The position numbers were made by a program, and so were the translations under genes. Positions 22,921 through 31,550 of a DNA stretch of 34,825 nt are shown here, in pieces. The notes beneath the pieces were generated by a model. That model did not search any database, was not told the origin of the DNA, and saw only the letters and a list, made by a program, of their open reading frames with translations. The number at the start of each line of letters is the position of its first letter. Position 1 is the first letter of the stretch. The DNA is taken from NCBI GenBank assembly GCA_038207585.1, contig JBBQZP010000036.1, forward strand, positions 1 through 34,825, in the 5' to 3' direction. This stretch comes from JBBQZP01 sp038207585 (GTDB taxonomy: Bacteria > Pseudomonadota > Alphaproteobacteria > Rhodobacterales > Rhodobacteraceae).

Positions 22921-24288
22921 ATGTCCACGCCCCTGCCCATCTCGCTGATTGTTCTGGCCGCAGGGCAAGGCACGCGGATGAATTCCGACCTGCCCAAAGT
23001 GCTGCACACGCTGGGGGCAGCCCCCCTTCTGCACCACGCTTTGGCGGCGGGTCGCGCGCTTGATCCCGCCCGCACCGTGGTGGTGACGGGGCACGGGGCG
23101 CAGGCGGTGGCGAAATCGGCCCGCGCGTTTGACGACACCGTGGAAACCGTTCTGCAAGACCCGCAGCTAGGCACCGGGCATGCGGTGGCGCAGGTGGCCC
23201 CCCTGCTGGCGGATACAGACGGCGATGCGATCGTGATTTTTGGCGACACGCCCTTTATCCGGCCCGAAACGCTGCAGGCGATGCAGGCGGCGCGTGCGGC
23301 CCATGCCGTTGTGGTGCTGGGCTTTCACGTCGCCGACACCGCCGCGCGCTATGGCCGCCTGATCACCCAAGGCGACGATCTGGTGCGCAATGTCGAATGG
23401 AAAGACGCGACCGCCGAAGAACGCAGCGGAACCCTGTGCAATTCCGGCGTGATCTGCGCCGAAGCGAGCGTGCTGTTCGAACTGGTGGCCGCCATCGACA
23501 ACAAGAATGCGGCGGGCGAATATTACCTGCCCGATGTGGTGGGCCTTGCCCGCGCACGCGGCCTGTCGGCAGGCGTTGTGATCTGTGATGAGGCCGAAAC
23601 GCTGGGCATCAACACCCGCGCCGAACTCGCCCGCGCCGAGGGGTTGTTCCAGCACAACGCCCGCGCGCAAGCGCTGGAGGATGGCGTGACGATGACCGCC
23701 CCCGACACCGTGTTCTTTGCCCTTGATACCTTTATCGGCCGCGATGCGATCATCGCACCGAATGTGGTGTTCGGCCCCGGCGTTACGGTCGAGTCCGGGG
23801 CCGAGATACGCGCTTTCTGTCATCTGGAGGGCTGCCATATCAGCCGCGGTGCAACCGTCGGCCCCTTTGCCCGCCTGCGCCCCGGTGCCGAACTGGCCGA
23901 AGATGTGCATGTCGGCAACTTTGTCGAGATCAAGAATTCGGTGCTGGAAGAAGGCGCCAAGGTCGGCCACCTGACGTATCTTGGTGATGCGCATGTGGGC
24001 GAACATGCCAACATCGGCGCAGGCACCGTCACCTGCAACTATGACGGCGTCGCCAAACACCATACCGAGATTGGCGCGCGGGCGTTCATCGGATCGGATA
24101 CGATGCTGGTGGCTCCGGTCACTGTCGGTGCCGGGGCGATTACCGGATCGGGTTCGACCATCACCGAAGACGTGCCCGCCGGGGCCGTGGCCATCGGGCG
24201 CGCGCGGCAGATCAACAAACTGGGGCTGGCTGCCAAATTGTTCGAAATGTATAAGGCAGCGAAGTCTGCCAAAGATAAGGGGCAGTAA
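22921..24288 (+). CDS. glmU: Bifunctional GlcNAc-1-P uridyltransferase / glucosamine-1-P acetyltransferase
   Basis: A 455-residue cytoplasmic enzyme making UDP-N-acetylglucosamine for peptidoglycan and lipid A. The N-terminal pyrophosphorylase domain starts with LAAGQGTRMNSDLPKVLH (residues 13-30) and includes LQDPQLGTGHAV and the FGDTPF metal-site region. From about residue 250 the hexapeptide-repeat beta-helix begins (GRDAIIAPNVVFGPGVTVES) and leads to GAGTVTCNYDGVAKH, the acetyltransferase site. AGGAAAGAG precedes the ATG. glmS follows after 1 base. Confidence 0.97.
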   Translation: MSTPLPISLIVLAAGQGTRMNSDLPKVLHTLGAAPLLHHALAAGRALDPARTVVVTGHGAQAVAKSARAFDDTVETVLQDPQLGTGHAVAQVAPLLADTDGDAIVIFGDTPFIRPETLQAMQAARAAHAVVVLGFHVADTAARYGRLITQGDDLVRNVEWKDATAEERSGTLCNSGVICAEASVLFELVAAIDNKNAAGEYYLPDVVGLARARGLSAGVVICDEAETLGINTRAELARAEGLFQHNARAQALEDGVTMTAPDTVFFALDTFIGRDAIIAPNVVFGPGVTVESGAEIRAFCHLEGCHISRGATVGPFARLRPGAELAEDVHVGNFVEIKNSVLEEGAKVGHLTYLGDAHVGEHANIGAGTVTCNYDGVAKHHTEIGARAFIGSDTMLVAPVTVGAGAITGSGSTITEDVPAGAVAIGRARQINKLGLAAKLFEMYKAAKSAKDKGQ

Positions 24289-24289
24289 A

Positions 24290-26104
24290 ATGTGCGGTAT
24301 TGTCGGGGTTCTGGGGAAGCACGAGGTTGCCCCCCTGCTGGTCGAGGCGCTCAAACGCCTTGAATATCGCGGCTATGACAGTGCGGGCATCGCCACCGTG
24401 AACGACGGAAAGCTAGACCGCCGCCGCGCCGTGGGCAAGCTGGTGAACCTGTCGGATGAACTGGTTCACAACCCGCTGGCGGGCAAATCCGGCATCGGGC
24501 ACACCCGCTGGGCCACGCACGGGGCGGCCACCACGCTCAATGCCCACCCGCACCAATCGGCCCGAGTGGCGGTGGTGCATAACGGCATCATCGAGAATTT
24601 CCGCGAATTGCGCGCAGAACTGACCGCCGCAGGCCACACCTTCCAGTCAGAAACCGATACCGAAACCGTAGCCCACCTTGCACAATCGCATCTGGACGCA
24701 GGCCTTTCCCCCACCGACGCCGTGCGTGAAACGCTGGCGCGCCTGCACGGGGCGTTTGCCTTGTGCTTTCTGTTCCACGGCGAGGATGATCTGATGATTG
24801 CCGCCCGCAAAGGCTCCCCCCTCGCCATCGGGCACGGGACGGGCGAGATGTTCGTGGGCTCCGACGCGATTGCGTTGGCACCGATGACAGACCGCGTAAC
24901 CTATCTGGAAGAGGGCGACTGGGCCGTGATCACCCGCCACGGGGCCGAGATTTACGATACCGCAGGCCGCCGCGCCAACCGCGCCGAGACGCGCATCCAG
25001 ATTGATCAGACCCGCATCGACAAGGCGGGCTACAAACACTTCATGGCCAAAGAGATCGCCGAACAACCCGTGGTGCTGGCCGACGCCCTGCGCCATTACG
25101 TCACAGCAAACGGGCTGACCCTGCCCGCAGCCCTTGATTTCGCCAGGATCGACCGGATCACCATGGTCGCCTGCGGCACCGCGTCCTACGCCTGCCATGT
25201 CGCGAAATACTGGTTCGAACAGATCGCTGGCCTGCCCGCCGATATCGACGTAGCGTCCGAGTTCCGCTACCGCGAACCGCCCCTGTCGCCCACCACCATG
25301 GCGCTGTTCGTCAGCCAGTCCGGGGAGACCGCCGACACACTCGCCGCCCTGCGCTATTGCGAGGGCAAGGTCGCGAAAATCGTGTCGGTGGTCAACGTGC
25401 CGACGTCCTCCATCGCACGCGAAAGTGACATCGCGCTGCCGATCCTTGCGGGCGTGGAAATCGGCGTTGCCTCGACCAAAGCCTTCACCTGCCAACTGAC
25501 TGTGCTTTACCTTCTGGCCTTGCAGGCCGCCCACGCACGGGGCCGCCTGAACGTCGCTACGCTCAAGGATCACCTCGATGCGCTGTCGCTTCTGCCGGGT
25601 CTGATGAACCACGCGCTGGGGCTGGCGGGTGACATCGCGGCAATCGCCGAAAAGCTGGCCGAGGCGCAGGATATCCTGTTCCTGGGCCGTGGTGCGATGT
25701 TCCCGCTGGCCCTGGAAGGGGCGCTGAAGCTCAAGGAAATCAGCTATATCCATGCCGAAGGCTATGCCTCGGGCGAGCTGAAACACGGCCCCATCGCGCT
25801 GATCGACGCGCATGTGCCGGTCATCGTTCTGGCCCCGCGCGACGCTCTGTTCGACAAGACCGTGTCGAACATGCAAGAGGTGATGGCCCGCCACGGCAAG
25901 GTGCTGCTGATTTCCGATGCACAAGGCGTGGCCGAAGCGGGGGCGGGCTGCTGGAAAACCATCACCCTGCCCGCCGTCCCCGATACGCTGGCCCCGATCC
26001 TCTATGCGGTCCCGGCACAGCTTCTGGCCTATCACACCGCCATCGCCAAAGGCACCGATGTCGACCAGCCGCGTAATCTTGCAAAATCGGTCACCGTCGA
26101 ATGA
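24290..26104 (+). CDS. glmS: Glutamine-fructose-6-phosphate aminotransferase (isomerizing)
   Basis: A 604-residue enzyme that makes glucosamine-6-phosphate from fructose-6-phosphate and glutamine, the first step of the pathway GlmU completes. It begins MCGIVGVLGKHEVAPLLVEA. Cys2 becomes the N-terminal nucleophile after Met removal. RLEYRGYDSAGIA, HTRWATHG and VVHNGIIENF are glutaminase-domain landmarks. Two SIS sugar-binding domains follow (VACGTASYACHVAKYWFEQ; FVSQSGETADTLAALR), and the protein ends DQPRNLAKSVTVE, typical of the family. The start is 1 base after the glmU stop. No glmS ribozyme is expected or seen. Confidence 0.97.
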   Translation: MCGIVGVLGKHEVAPLLVEALKRLEYRGYDSAGIATVNDGKLDRRRAVGKLVNLSDELVHNPLAGKSGIGHTRWATHGAATTLNAHPHQSARVAVVHNGIIENFRELRAELTAAGHTFQSETDTETVAHLAQSHLDAGLSPTDAVRETLARLHGAFALCFLFHGEDDLMIAARKGSPLAIGHGTGEMFVGSDAIALAPMTDRVTYLEEGDWAVITRHGAEIYDTAGRRANRAETRIQIDQTRIDKAGYKHFMAKEIAEQPVVLADALRHYVTANGLTLPAALDFARIDRITMVACGTASYACHVAKYWFEQIAGLPADIDVASEFRYREPPLSPTTMALFVSQSGETADTLAALRYCEGKVAKIVSVVNVPTSSIARESDIALPILAGVEIGVASTKAFTCQLTVLYLLALQAAHARGRLNVATLKDHLDALSLLPGLMNHALGLAGDIAAIAEKLAEAQDILFLGRGAMFPLALEGALKLKEISYIHAEGYASGELKHGPIALIDAHVPVIVLAPRDALFDKTVSNMQEVMARHGKVLLISDAQGVAEAGAGCWKTITLPAVPDTLAPILYAVPAQLLAYHTAIAKGTDVDQPRNLAKSVTVE

Positions 26105-26784
26105 CCGCCGATGAAGCAATCGCCGCCCTCACCGCCCGCGCCCTCCCCGGCAAGGCCGATGAGGCACGCGCCTATCACAAGGCCGACCGCCCCTATCTGG
26201 GCACATCGGCGCCCGAGATTGACGCGCTGGCCAAAGACTGGCGCGCGGCCCTGACGCTAGAGGGCCGCCTGACCCTTGCCCATGACCTGTGGGCCTCGGG
26301 CATCCACGAAGCCCGCGTCGCTGCCGCCAAACTCCTGACGCAGGCCCGCATCCGCCCCTCGGATGACGCCGCATGGTATCTCCTGCAAACCTGGGTGCCC
26401 GAATTTGACGCCTGGGCCATCGCCGACCACGCGGCATCAGCCATCTCCAGACGCCTGACCGCCAACCCCGACCGGCTCGACGCGCTCGACCAATGGACCA
26501 CCCACTCAAACATGTGGACCCGCCGCGCGACCCTTGTCGCCACCCTGCCCTTCGCCCGCCTGAACCACCCGACCGAGGTTGAAACCGCCGCCCGCGAGCG
26601 CGTGCTTGACTGGGCCGCCACTTATACCTCTGACCGCGACTGGTTCATCCAGAAAGCCGTCGCAAGCTGGGTGCGCGACCTTTCCAGACACGACGCCCCC
26701 CGCGCCGCCCTGTTTCTCGCCGAGCACGGCCCCTACCTGCGCGGCTTTGCGCGCAAGGAAGCCGCACAATACCTGCCCGCCTGA
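26101..26784 (+). CDS. DNA alkylation repair protein, AlkD-like
   Basis: A 227-residue, all-helical HEAT-repeat-type protein of the AlkC/AlkD glycosylase superfamily. RPYLGTSAPEIDALAKDWRA near the start, then HEARVAAAKLLTQ, WVPEFDAWAIADHAAS, NMWTRRATLVATLPFAR and DWFIQKAVASWVRDLS, are the repeat elements I associate with the family, including the Trp/Asp/Arg residues of the DNA-facing groove. Its role would be removal of alkylated bases. The ATG overlaps the glmS stop by 4 bases, so it belongs to the glm operon. Metabolic coupling is not obvious. Confidence 0.88.
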   Translation: MTADEAIAALTARALPGKADEARAYHKADRPYLGTSAPEIDALAKDWRAALTLEGRLTLAHDLWASGIHEARVAAAKLLTQARIRPSDDAAWYLLQTWVPEFDAWAIADHAASAISRRLTANPDRLDALDQWTTHSNMWTRRATLVATLPFARLNHPTEVETAARERVLDWAATYTSDRDWFIQKAVASWVRDLSRHDAPRAALFLAEHGPYLRGFARKEAAQYLPA

Positions 26785-26800
26785 CACTCCCGCCCCACGG

Positions 26801-26899
26801 CTTTCATTTTGACGGAAATATCCTCGGGGGGTGAATTGGCGCACCGCGCCAAGAGGGGGGCAGACAGCCCCCCTAAAATTCTTTCTTCAAGAATTTTAG
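26801..26899 (+). repeat. Three-hairpin intergenic repeat, copy A
   Basis: It begins ctttcattttgac 16 bases after the AlkD-like stop. Three stems follow: TTGGCGC/GCGCCAA (26836-26842 with 26846-26852), AGGGGGGC/GCCCCCCT (26854-26861 with 26867-26874) and CTAAAATTCTT/AAGAATTTTAG (26873-26883 with 26889-26899). It fills the gap between convergent genes and may act as a terminator. A near-identical copy in reverse orientation lies at 31415-31513. Confidence 0.9.
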
Positions 26900-26906
26900 C
26901 CCGGAT

Positions 26907-27389
26907 CTATTCCGAAAACACCGCGACCGTCGGCACATCGGTCAGCGACAGTCCCAGCGCGCGGTAGGCCGCCAGCGACAGCAGCGCCGCCCCCGTGCCC
27001 GGCCGCAGATCAACCTTCACCGATGCCCCACCCGGCACCGTCACCCGTCCGGCGGCGGGCGCCTTGACCAGCGCCGATTGCAGCCAGAAGCCGGCTTCCG
27101 TCGGATTGCCCAGCGCCACTGAAACCGATCCAAGGCCGGTTTCGGCAACGGGGTCCGACACGTTCACCGCCGCCGCGCGCTGCTCGGGCGTGGTTGTGTC
27201 CAGCGCTTCCACTGTCACCGCCCCCACAGCGGGCGGCGGCGCGGCGAGTTCGGGGCGCGAGGGCGGCGCGGAAATCGCAGCGGCCACCGCAGGGTCTGCC
27301 TCGGGCAGCGAATCCGGCACCCGGCCGGAGTTGAACCCGGCACAGCCTGCCAGAGCAAGAACGCCGGCCAAAGTCAGGGAAAATCGCAT
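26907..27389 (-). CDS. Predicted lipoprotein of unknown function
   Basis: With the ATG at 27389 (MRFSLTLAGVLALAGC) it has 160 residues, a short signal peptide and a canonical lipobox (LAGC, Cys16). An in-frame ATG four codons upstream is also possible. A Pro/Ala-rich linker covers about residues 25-60. A compact domain follows (GLGSVSVALGNPTEAGFWLQ, then LVKAPAAGRVTV and SVKVDLRPG), ending LTDVPTVAVFSE. Similar small proteins in Rhodobacteraceae are, from memory, sometimes labelled as galactarate-dehydratase-like, which I do not trust. It is divergent from moaA across about 100 bases. Confidence 0.78.
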   Translation of the reverse strand: MRFSLTLAGVLALAGCAGFNSGRVPDSLPEADPAVAAAISAPPSRPELAAPPPAVGAVTVEALDTTTPEQRAAAVNVSDPVAETGLGSVSVALGNPTEAGFWLQSALVKAPAAGRVTVPGGASVKVDLRPGTGAALLSLAAYRALGLSLTDVPTVAVFSE

Positions 27390-27488
27390 ATGACACCTCA
27401 TGCCCGCACCCTAACCGGATCACGCCCCCCCGATCAACACCCCGTTTCCGGCCTTGCACGCACGCCCGCCCGCGCCTACCTTCCCCAC

Positions 27489-28493
27489 ATGAACGCCCCG
27501 CTCATCGACCCATTCGCCCGCGCGATCAGCTATCTTCGCGTTTCGGTCACCGACCGCTGCGATTTCCGCTGCGTCTATTGCATGTCCGAACAGATGACCT
27601 TCCTGCCCAAGGCCGAACTCTTAAGCCTCGAAGAACTGGACCGCATGTGTTCCACCTTCATCGGCCTTGGCGTAGAAAAGCTGCGCATCACCGGCGGCGA
27701 GCCCTTGGTGCGCAAGGGGATCATGACATTCTTTGCCGGCATGAAACGCCATCTCGACAGCGGTGCGCTGAAAGAACTGACGCTGACCACCAACGGCAGC
27801 CAGCTTCGCAAATACGCGGCCGAGCTTGCGGCTTGCGGGGTCAAACGGATCAACGTCTCCCTTGATACGCTTGATGCGACGAAATTCGCGCAGATCACCC
27901 GCTGGGGGCGGCTGGATCAGGTGCTTGACGGGATTGCCGCCGCAAAAGAGGCAGGCCTGCACGTCAAGATCAACGCGGTCGCGCTGAAAGGCTTCAACGA
28001 GGTTGAATTGTTCACTCTCGCCGACTGGTGTGCGCGCGAGGGCTTCGATCTGACCTTCATCGAGGTCATGCCGATGGGCGATCTGGGCAATGAGGACCGG
28101 CTGGATCAATACTGGTCCCTGAAAGACCTGCGCGCACGTCTGGCAGAACGCTTTACCCTGACAGATCTTGCCGACCGCACCGGCGGTCCTGCCCGCTATG
28201 TGCGCCTGAATGAGACCGGCCAGAAGATCGGCTTCATCACGCCCCTGACCCATAATTTCTGTGAAAGCTGCAATCGCGTGCGGCTGACCTGCACGGGCGA
28301 GTTGTATATGTGCCTCGGGCAAGAGGATATGGCCGACCTGCGCGCGCCGCTGCGCGCCAGCCCGGACAATGCCGCACTGGAACAGGCCATCCGCGCCGCC
28401 ATCGTCCGCAAGCCCAAGGGCCATGATTTCGACTATACCCGGCAGTCCGTAACAGGCCAGATGCCGCGCCACATGAGCCATACCGGCGGCTGA
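27489..28493 (+). CDS. moaA: GTP 3',8-cyclase (molybdenum cofactor synthesis)
   Basis: Radical-SAM enzyme of the first step of molybdopterin synthesis, 334 residues from the ATG at 27489 (MNAPLIDPFARAISYLRVSV). The SAM cluster is Cys24-x3-Cys28-x2-Cys31 (DRCDFRCVYCMS). The second cluster, which binds GTP, is Cys258, 261 and 275 (FCESCNRVRLTCTGELYMC). The C-terminal Gly-Gly pair needed for activity is present (HMSHTGG). The open frame extends 33 codons upstream, but this part is Pro/Arg-rich and not typical of the family. No moaC or moaE is adjacent. Confidence 0.96.
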   Translation: MNAPLIDPFARAISYLRVSVTDRCDFRCVYCMSEQMTFLPKAELLSLEELDRMCSTFIGLGVEKLRITGGEPLVRKGIMTFFAGMKRHLDSGALKELTLTTNGSQLRKYAAELAACGVKRINVSLDTLDATKFAQITRWGRLDQVLDGIAAAKEAGLHVKINAVALKGFNEVELFTLADWCAREGFDLTFIEVMPMGDLGNEDRLDQYWSLKDLRARLAERFTLTDLADRTGGPARYVRLNETGQKIGFITPLTHNFCESCNRVRLTCTGELYMCLGQEDMADLRAPLRASPDNAALEQAIRAAIVRKPKGHDFDYTRQSVTGQMPRHMSHTGG

Positions 28494-28504
28494 TCCCGCC
28501 GCAA

Positions 28505-28524
28505 GGTCCCGCGCCGCCGGGACC
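28505..28524. terminator. Hairpin between convergent moaA and acyl-CoA ligase stops
   Basis: GGTCCCG (28505-28511) pairs with CGGGACC (28518-28524) around a 6-base loop. It sits between the two stop codons, which are only 31 bases apart. There is no T-run on either strand, so intrinsic termination is uncertain. Confidence 0.4.
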
Positions 28525-30084
28525 CTATTGCTGCGACATTACCTTGTCGCGCAACACCCGCCGCAGGATTTTGCCCGACCCCGATTTCGGGATTACCTCG
28601 ATAAAAGCGACCTGCCCCGGCACCTTGTAGCTGGCCAGCCGCGTACGCAGGGCGGTCTTGATTGCGGCCTCATCCACATCCGACCCGATGGCGCGCACCA
28701 CAAAAGCCATCGGCACCTCGCCCGCCTCGTCATCCGGCACGCCGATCACCGCGCAATCGGCGACACCGGGCAGGCCCAGAAGTTCCGCCTCCACCTCGGC
28801 TGGGGCTACTTGAAAGCCTTTGACCTTGATCAGCTCTTTCAGCCGGTCGCGGATGAAGAAGAACCCCTCTGCATCAACCTCGGCCAGATCGCCGGTTGAC
28901 AGCCAGCCGTCCTGCAATGTGGCCGCCGTTGCGGCAGGGTTGTTCAGATAGCCCAGCATCACCTGCGGCCCGCGCACCCGCAACTCGCCGGGCTGCCCGA
29001 CACCCAGATCGGCCCCGGTGTCGGGATCGACAATCCGGCATTCGGTGCCCTGTAAAGCCTCGCCTACAGCTCCGGCCTTGGGACGGTTTTCGGGCACGAT
29101 ATGGCTGACCGGGCTCATCTCGGTCATCCCGTAGCCCTGAATGACCGTGCAGTTCAGCCTGCGTCCCACCGCTGCCGCAACCTCGCCCCCCAAAGGGGCC
29201 GCACCCGACATCAGCACTTGCAGTGATGACACATCGAACGTGTCGACCATCGGGTGTTTCGCCAAAGCCACCGCAACAGGCGGTGCGATCAGCAGGAAGC
29301 GCGCGCGGTGGGTCTGGATATGGGTCAGAAACGCCTCAAGATCAAAGCGCGGCATGGTGACAAGACCGGCCCCCATGCCAAGGAACAGGTTCATCAGCGT
29401 GTTCATGCCGTAGATGTGGAAGAACGGCAGGAACCCCACCGTCCAGTCGCCCGCCCGAACGCCCAGCGCGCGGGCCGTCTGATCGACGTTCACCACCAAA
29501 TTGCGGTGACTTAGCATGACACCCTTGGGCAGGCCCGTTGTCCCCGACGAATAGGGCAGCACCAGCACGTCGCGGGCAAGGTCGACCGGCACCTGTGCAG
29601 CCAGCGGATCCCCCATAAGGTCGTCCAGCGACGCATAGCCCGCAGCCCCGCCGATCACTACGATCTGAGCCACGTTTGTGCCCTGCGCCGCCTCAACCGC
29701 GACCTCCAGAAAGGCCGGGATGGTGAACAGAAGATCGGCGCGCGCATCGCGCAACTGATAGGCGACCTCTGCTGCCGTGTAGGCCGGGTTGATCGTGGTC
29801 AGCGTGGCCCCGGCAAAGGCAGCACCGTGAAAGACCACCGCATATTCGGGCATGTTTGGCGCAAGAATTGCCACAACCCTGCCCGGCCCGGTGCCGCAAG
29901 CAGCGAACCCGCCCGCAAGCCGACGGATGCCGGTTTCCAGCGCCCCTGCGGTCATCTGCGCGCCCGTGGGCCCGTCAATCAGCACGACGCGCGCGGGGTC
30001 GCCCGCCAGCCCCTCGAACAACCGTTCAGTGATGGATATATCGCGCAGGGCGACGGCCCCGTGCGGGCTTTTGAAAATTGTCAT
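28525..30084 (-). CDS. AMP-dependent acyl-CoA ligase (4-coumarate-CoA ligase-like)
   Basis: A 519-residue ANL-superfamily enzyme that would activate a carboxylic acid with ATP and join it to CoA. The P-loop-like YSSGTTGLPKGVMLSHRN is at residues 178-195. GYGMTEMSPVSH and STGDLAEVDAEGFFFIRDR come next, then the hinge LKELIKVKGFQVAPAEVEAE. The adenylation lysine is Lys505 (PKSGSGKILRR). GRVVAILAPNMPEY near residue 68 is also typical. The overall pattern is closest to plant and bacterial 4CL-type ligases. Substrate is not determinable: aromatic or medium-chain acids are both possible. A GGGGAGG element precedes the ATG. Confidence 0.9.
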   Translation of the reverse strand: MTIFKSPHGAVALRDISITERLFEGLAGDPARVVLIDGPTGAQMTAGALETGIRRLAGGFAACGTGPGRVVAILAPNMPEYAVVFHGAAFAGATLTTINPAYTAAEVAYQLRDARADLLFTIPAFLEVAVEAAQGTNVAQIVVIGGAAGYASLDDLMGDPLAAQVPVDLARDVLVLPYSSGTTGLPKGVMLSHRNLVVNVDQTARALGVRAGDWTVGFLPFFHIYGMNTLMNLFLGMGAGLVTMPRFDLEAFLTHIQTHRARFLLIAPPVAVALAKHPMVDTFDVSSLQVLMSGAAPLGGEVAAAVGRRLNCTVIQGYGMTEMSPVSHIVPENRPKAGAVGEALQGTECRIVDPDTGADLGVGQPGELRVRGPQVMLGYLNNPAATAATLQDGWLSTGDLAEVDAEGFFFIRDRLKELIKVKGFQVAPAEVEAELLGLPGVADCAVIGVPDDEAGEVPMAFVVRAIGSDVDEAAIKTALRTRLASYKVPGQVAFIEVIPKSGSGKILRRVLRDKVMSQQ

Positions 30085-30149
30085 GCTGGACCTCCCCGGC
30101 TTTGATCAAGCCTAGCACGCAATCGGCATGCGTCCAGCCTGTTGCGCCT

Positions 30150-31319
30150 TCAGGCTGCGGGAAGCCGCGCCTCGACCATGCCGGCATACCAACTTGCGCC
30201 GTAAGGGATGGCGGCATCGTCAAAGTTGTAGGCCGGGTGATGCACCATCGCGGTGTCACCGTTGCCCAGCAGGATATAGGCGCCGGGGCGTTCGTTCAGC
30301 ATAAAGCTGAAATCCTCGGCCCCCATCACAAGATCGGCGTTGGTATCGACGCGGTCCCCGGAAATGGTGCGGGCAACCTCGGCGGCAAAATCGGTATTTT
30401 CCGCCGCGTTCACCGTCACCGGATAACCGCGCCGATAGTCAACCGTTGCCACTGCTCCCAGCGCGCGCGCGGTGCCTTCCACAATGTCAATCACTCGGGT
30501 CTGCACGAAATCCTGCACGGCGGTGTCCATCGTGCGGACGGTGCCTTTCATTTTGACGACCTGCGGGATGACGTTGTGGGCGGTGGAGTCCGTCTCGACC
30601 GTGCAGACCGACACCACGACCTGCCATTGCGGATCAACGTTGCGGCTTGCGATGGTTTGCAGGGCCACGATGATATGGGCGGCAATGACCACCGGATCGA
30701 TGCATTGGTGTGGCTTTGCGGCGTGGCCGCCCTTGCCAGTCAGCGTAATGTCGAACTGATCAGCGGCAGCAAAGAACGGCCCCGGACGGATCGCGAATGT
30801 GCCCACCGGGATGCCCGGCCAGTTGTGCATGCCGTAGACCTCGGTGATGCCAAAGCGCGCCATGAGGCCGTCTTCGCACATCTCGCGTCCGCCGCCGCCG
30901 CCTTCTTCGGCGGGTTGGAAGATCACGACAGCGCTGCCATCAAAATTGCGCGTCTCGCACAGGTATTTCGCGGCCCCCAGCAACATGGCCGTATGTCCGT
31001 CATGGCCGCAGGCGTGCATCTTGCCCGGTGTGACCGAGGCGTAGGGCACCCCTGTCTGTTCGGTGATCGGCAGCGCGTCCATGTCGGCACGCAGACCGAC
31101 CGCGCGGCCCGAGGTGCTGTGACGCCCCTTGATCACACCGACAACACCGGTTCGGCCAAGGCCGGTTACAACCTGATCACAGCCGAAACCCCGCAGCAGG
31201 TCTGCCACTTTCGCCGCCGTGCGGTGCACGTCGAACAAAAGTTCGGGGTGGGCGTGGAAATCCTGCCGCCAGGCGGTGATTTCGGGCAAGAGGTCGGCAA
31301 AGCGGTTCTTAGGGGGCAT
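30150..31319 (-). CDS. M20 family amidohydrolase (hippurate hydrolase-like)
   Basis: A 389-residue metal-dependent hydrolase of the M20D type. The start at 31319 (MPPKNRFADLLPEITAWRQD) has AAGGAG about 8 bases ahead; the open frame upstream runs through the repeat copy B and was rejected. Metal ligands are visible: Cys104 and His106 (KMHACGHDGHTAM), Glu138 and Glu139 (IFQPAEEGGGGG) and His165 (YGMHNWPG). GHAAKPHQCIDPV is the dimerisation-domain His motif. Family members split N-acyl amino acids such as hippurate or indole-acetyl conjugates. Exact substrate is unknown. Confidence 0.9.
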   Translation of the reverse strand: MPPKNRFADLLPEITAWRQDFHAHPELLFDVHRTAAKVADLLRGFGCDQVVTGLGRTGVVGVIKGRHSTSGRAVGLRADMDALPITEQTGVPYASVTPGKMHACGHDGHTAMLLGAAKYLCETRNFDGSAVVIFQPAEEGGGGGREMCEDGLMARFGITEVYGMHNWPGIPVGTFAIRPGPFFAAADQFDITLTGKGGHAAKPHQCIDPVVIAAHIIVALQTIASRNVDPQWQVVVSVCTVETDSTAHNVIPQVVKMKGTVRTMDTAVQDFVQTRVIDIVEGTARALGAVATVDYRRGYPVTVNAAENTDFAAEVARTISGDRVDTNADLVMGAEDFSFMLNERPGAYILLGNGDTAMVHHPAYNFDDAAIPYGASWYAGMVEARLPAA

Positions 31320-31414
31320 CGGCGCAGGCTCCTTGGTTGTGCCAAGAGTTAGCGTTTCGCGCCGGTTGCGCAAGCCTTGCGCGGACCGGGTCCGGCATCG
31401 GTGCAACAGGAATG

Positions 31415-31513
31415 AAAATTCTTGCAGGAAGAATTTTAGGGGGGCTGTCGGCCCCCCTCTTGGCGCGTGCCGCGCCAATTCACCCCCCGAGGATATTTTC
31501 GTCAAAATGAAAG
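31415..31513 (-). repeat. Three-hairpin intergenic repeat, copy B
   Basis: Reverse-orientation copy of 26801-26899. Read on the minus strand it begins ctttcattttgac at 31513, 37 bases after the Hsp70-like stop, and contains the same three stems with different loops. It ends about 95 bases before the amidohydrolase start. A 14-base palindrome (31382-31395) lies in the same gap; nothing else is recognisable in 31320-31414. Confidence 0.9.
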
Positions 31514-31550
31514 CCCGGAAAAAGGGAAAGTATGGGCGGCTGGACTGGGG

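Noticed and set aside
24200..24300. Possible glmS ribozyme or other leader before glmS
   Set aside because: glmS starts 1 base after glmU, leaving no room for one; the glmS ribozyme is known mainly from Gram-positive bacteria.
24647..26119. Minus-strand 490-codon open frame antisense to glmS
   Set aside because: Shadow of glmS; Gly/Asp/His-rich without domains.
26785..26906. Insertion-sequence remnant between convergent genes
   Set aside because: No transposase fragment or target duplication; it is explained by the three-hairpin repeat.
30134..30156. Inverted repeat cagcctg/caggctg near the amidohydrolase stop
   Set aside because: It overlaps the stop codon and has no T-run, so I do not call it a terminator.
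30078..31352. Plus-strand 424-codon open frame antisense to the amidohydrolase
   Set aside because: Shadow frame; the M20 metal motifs are on the minus strand.
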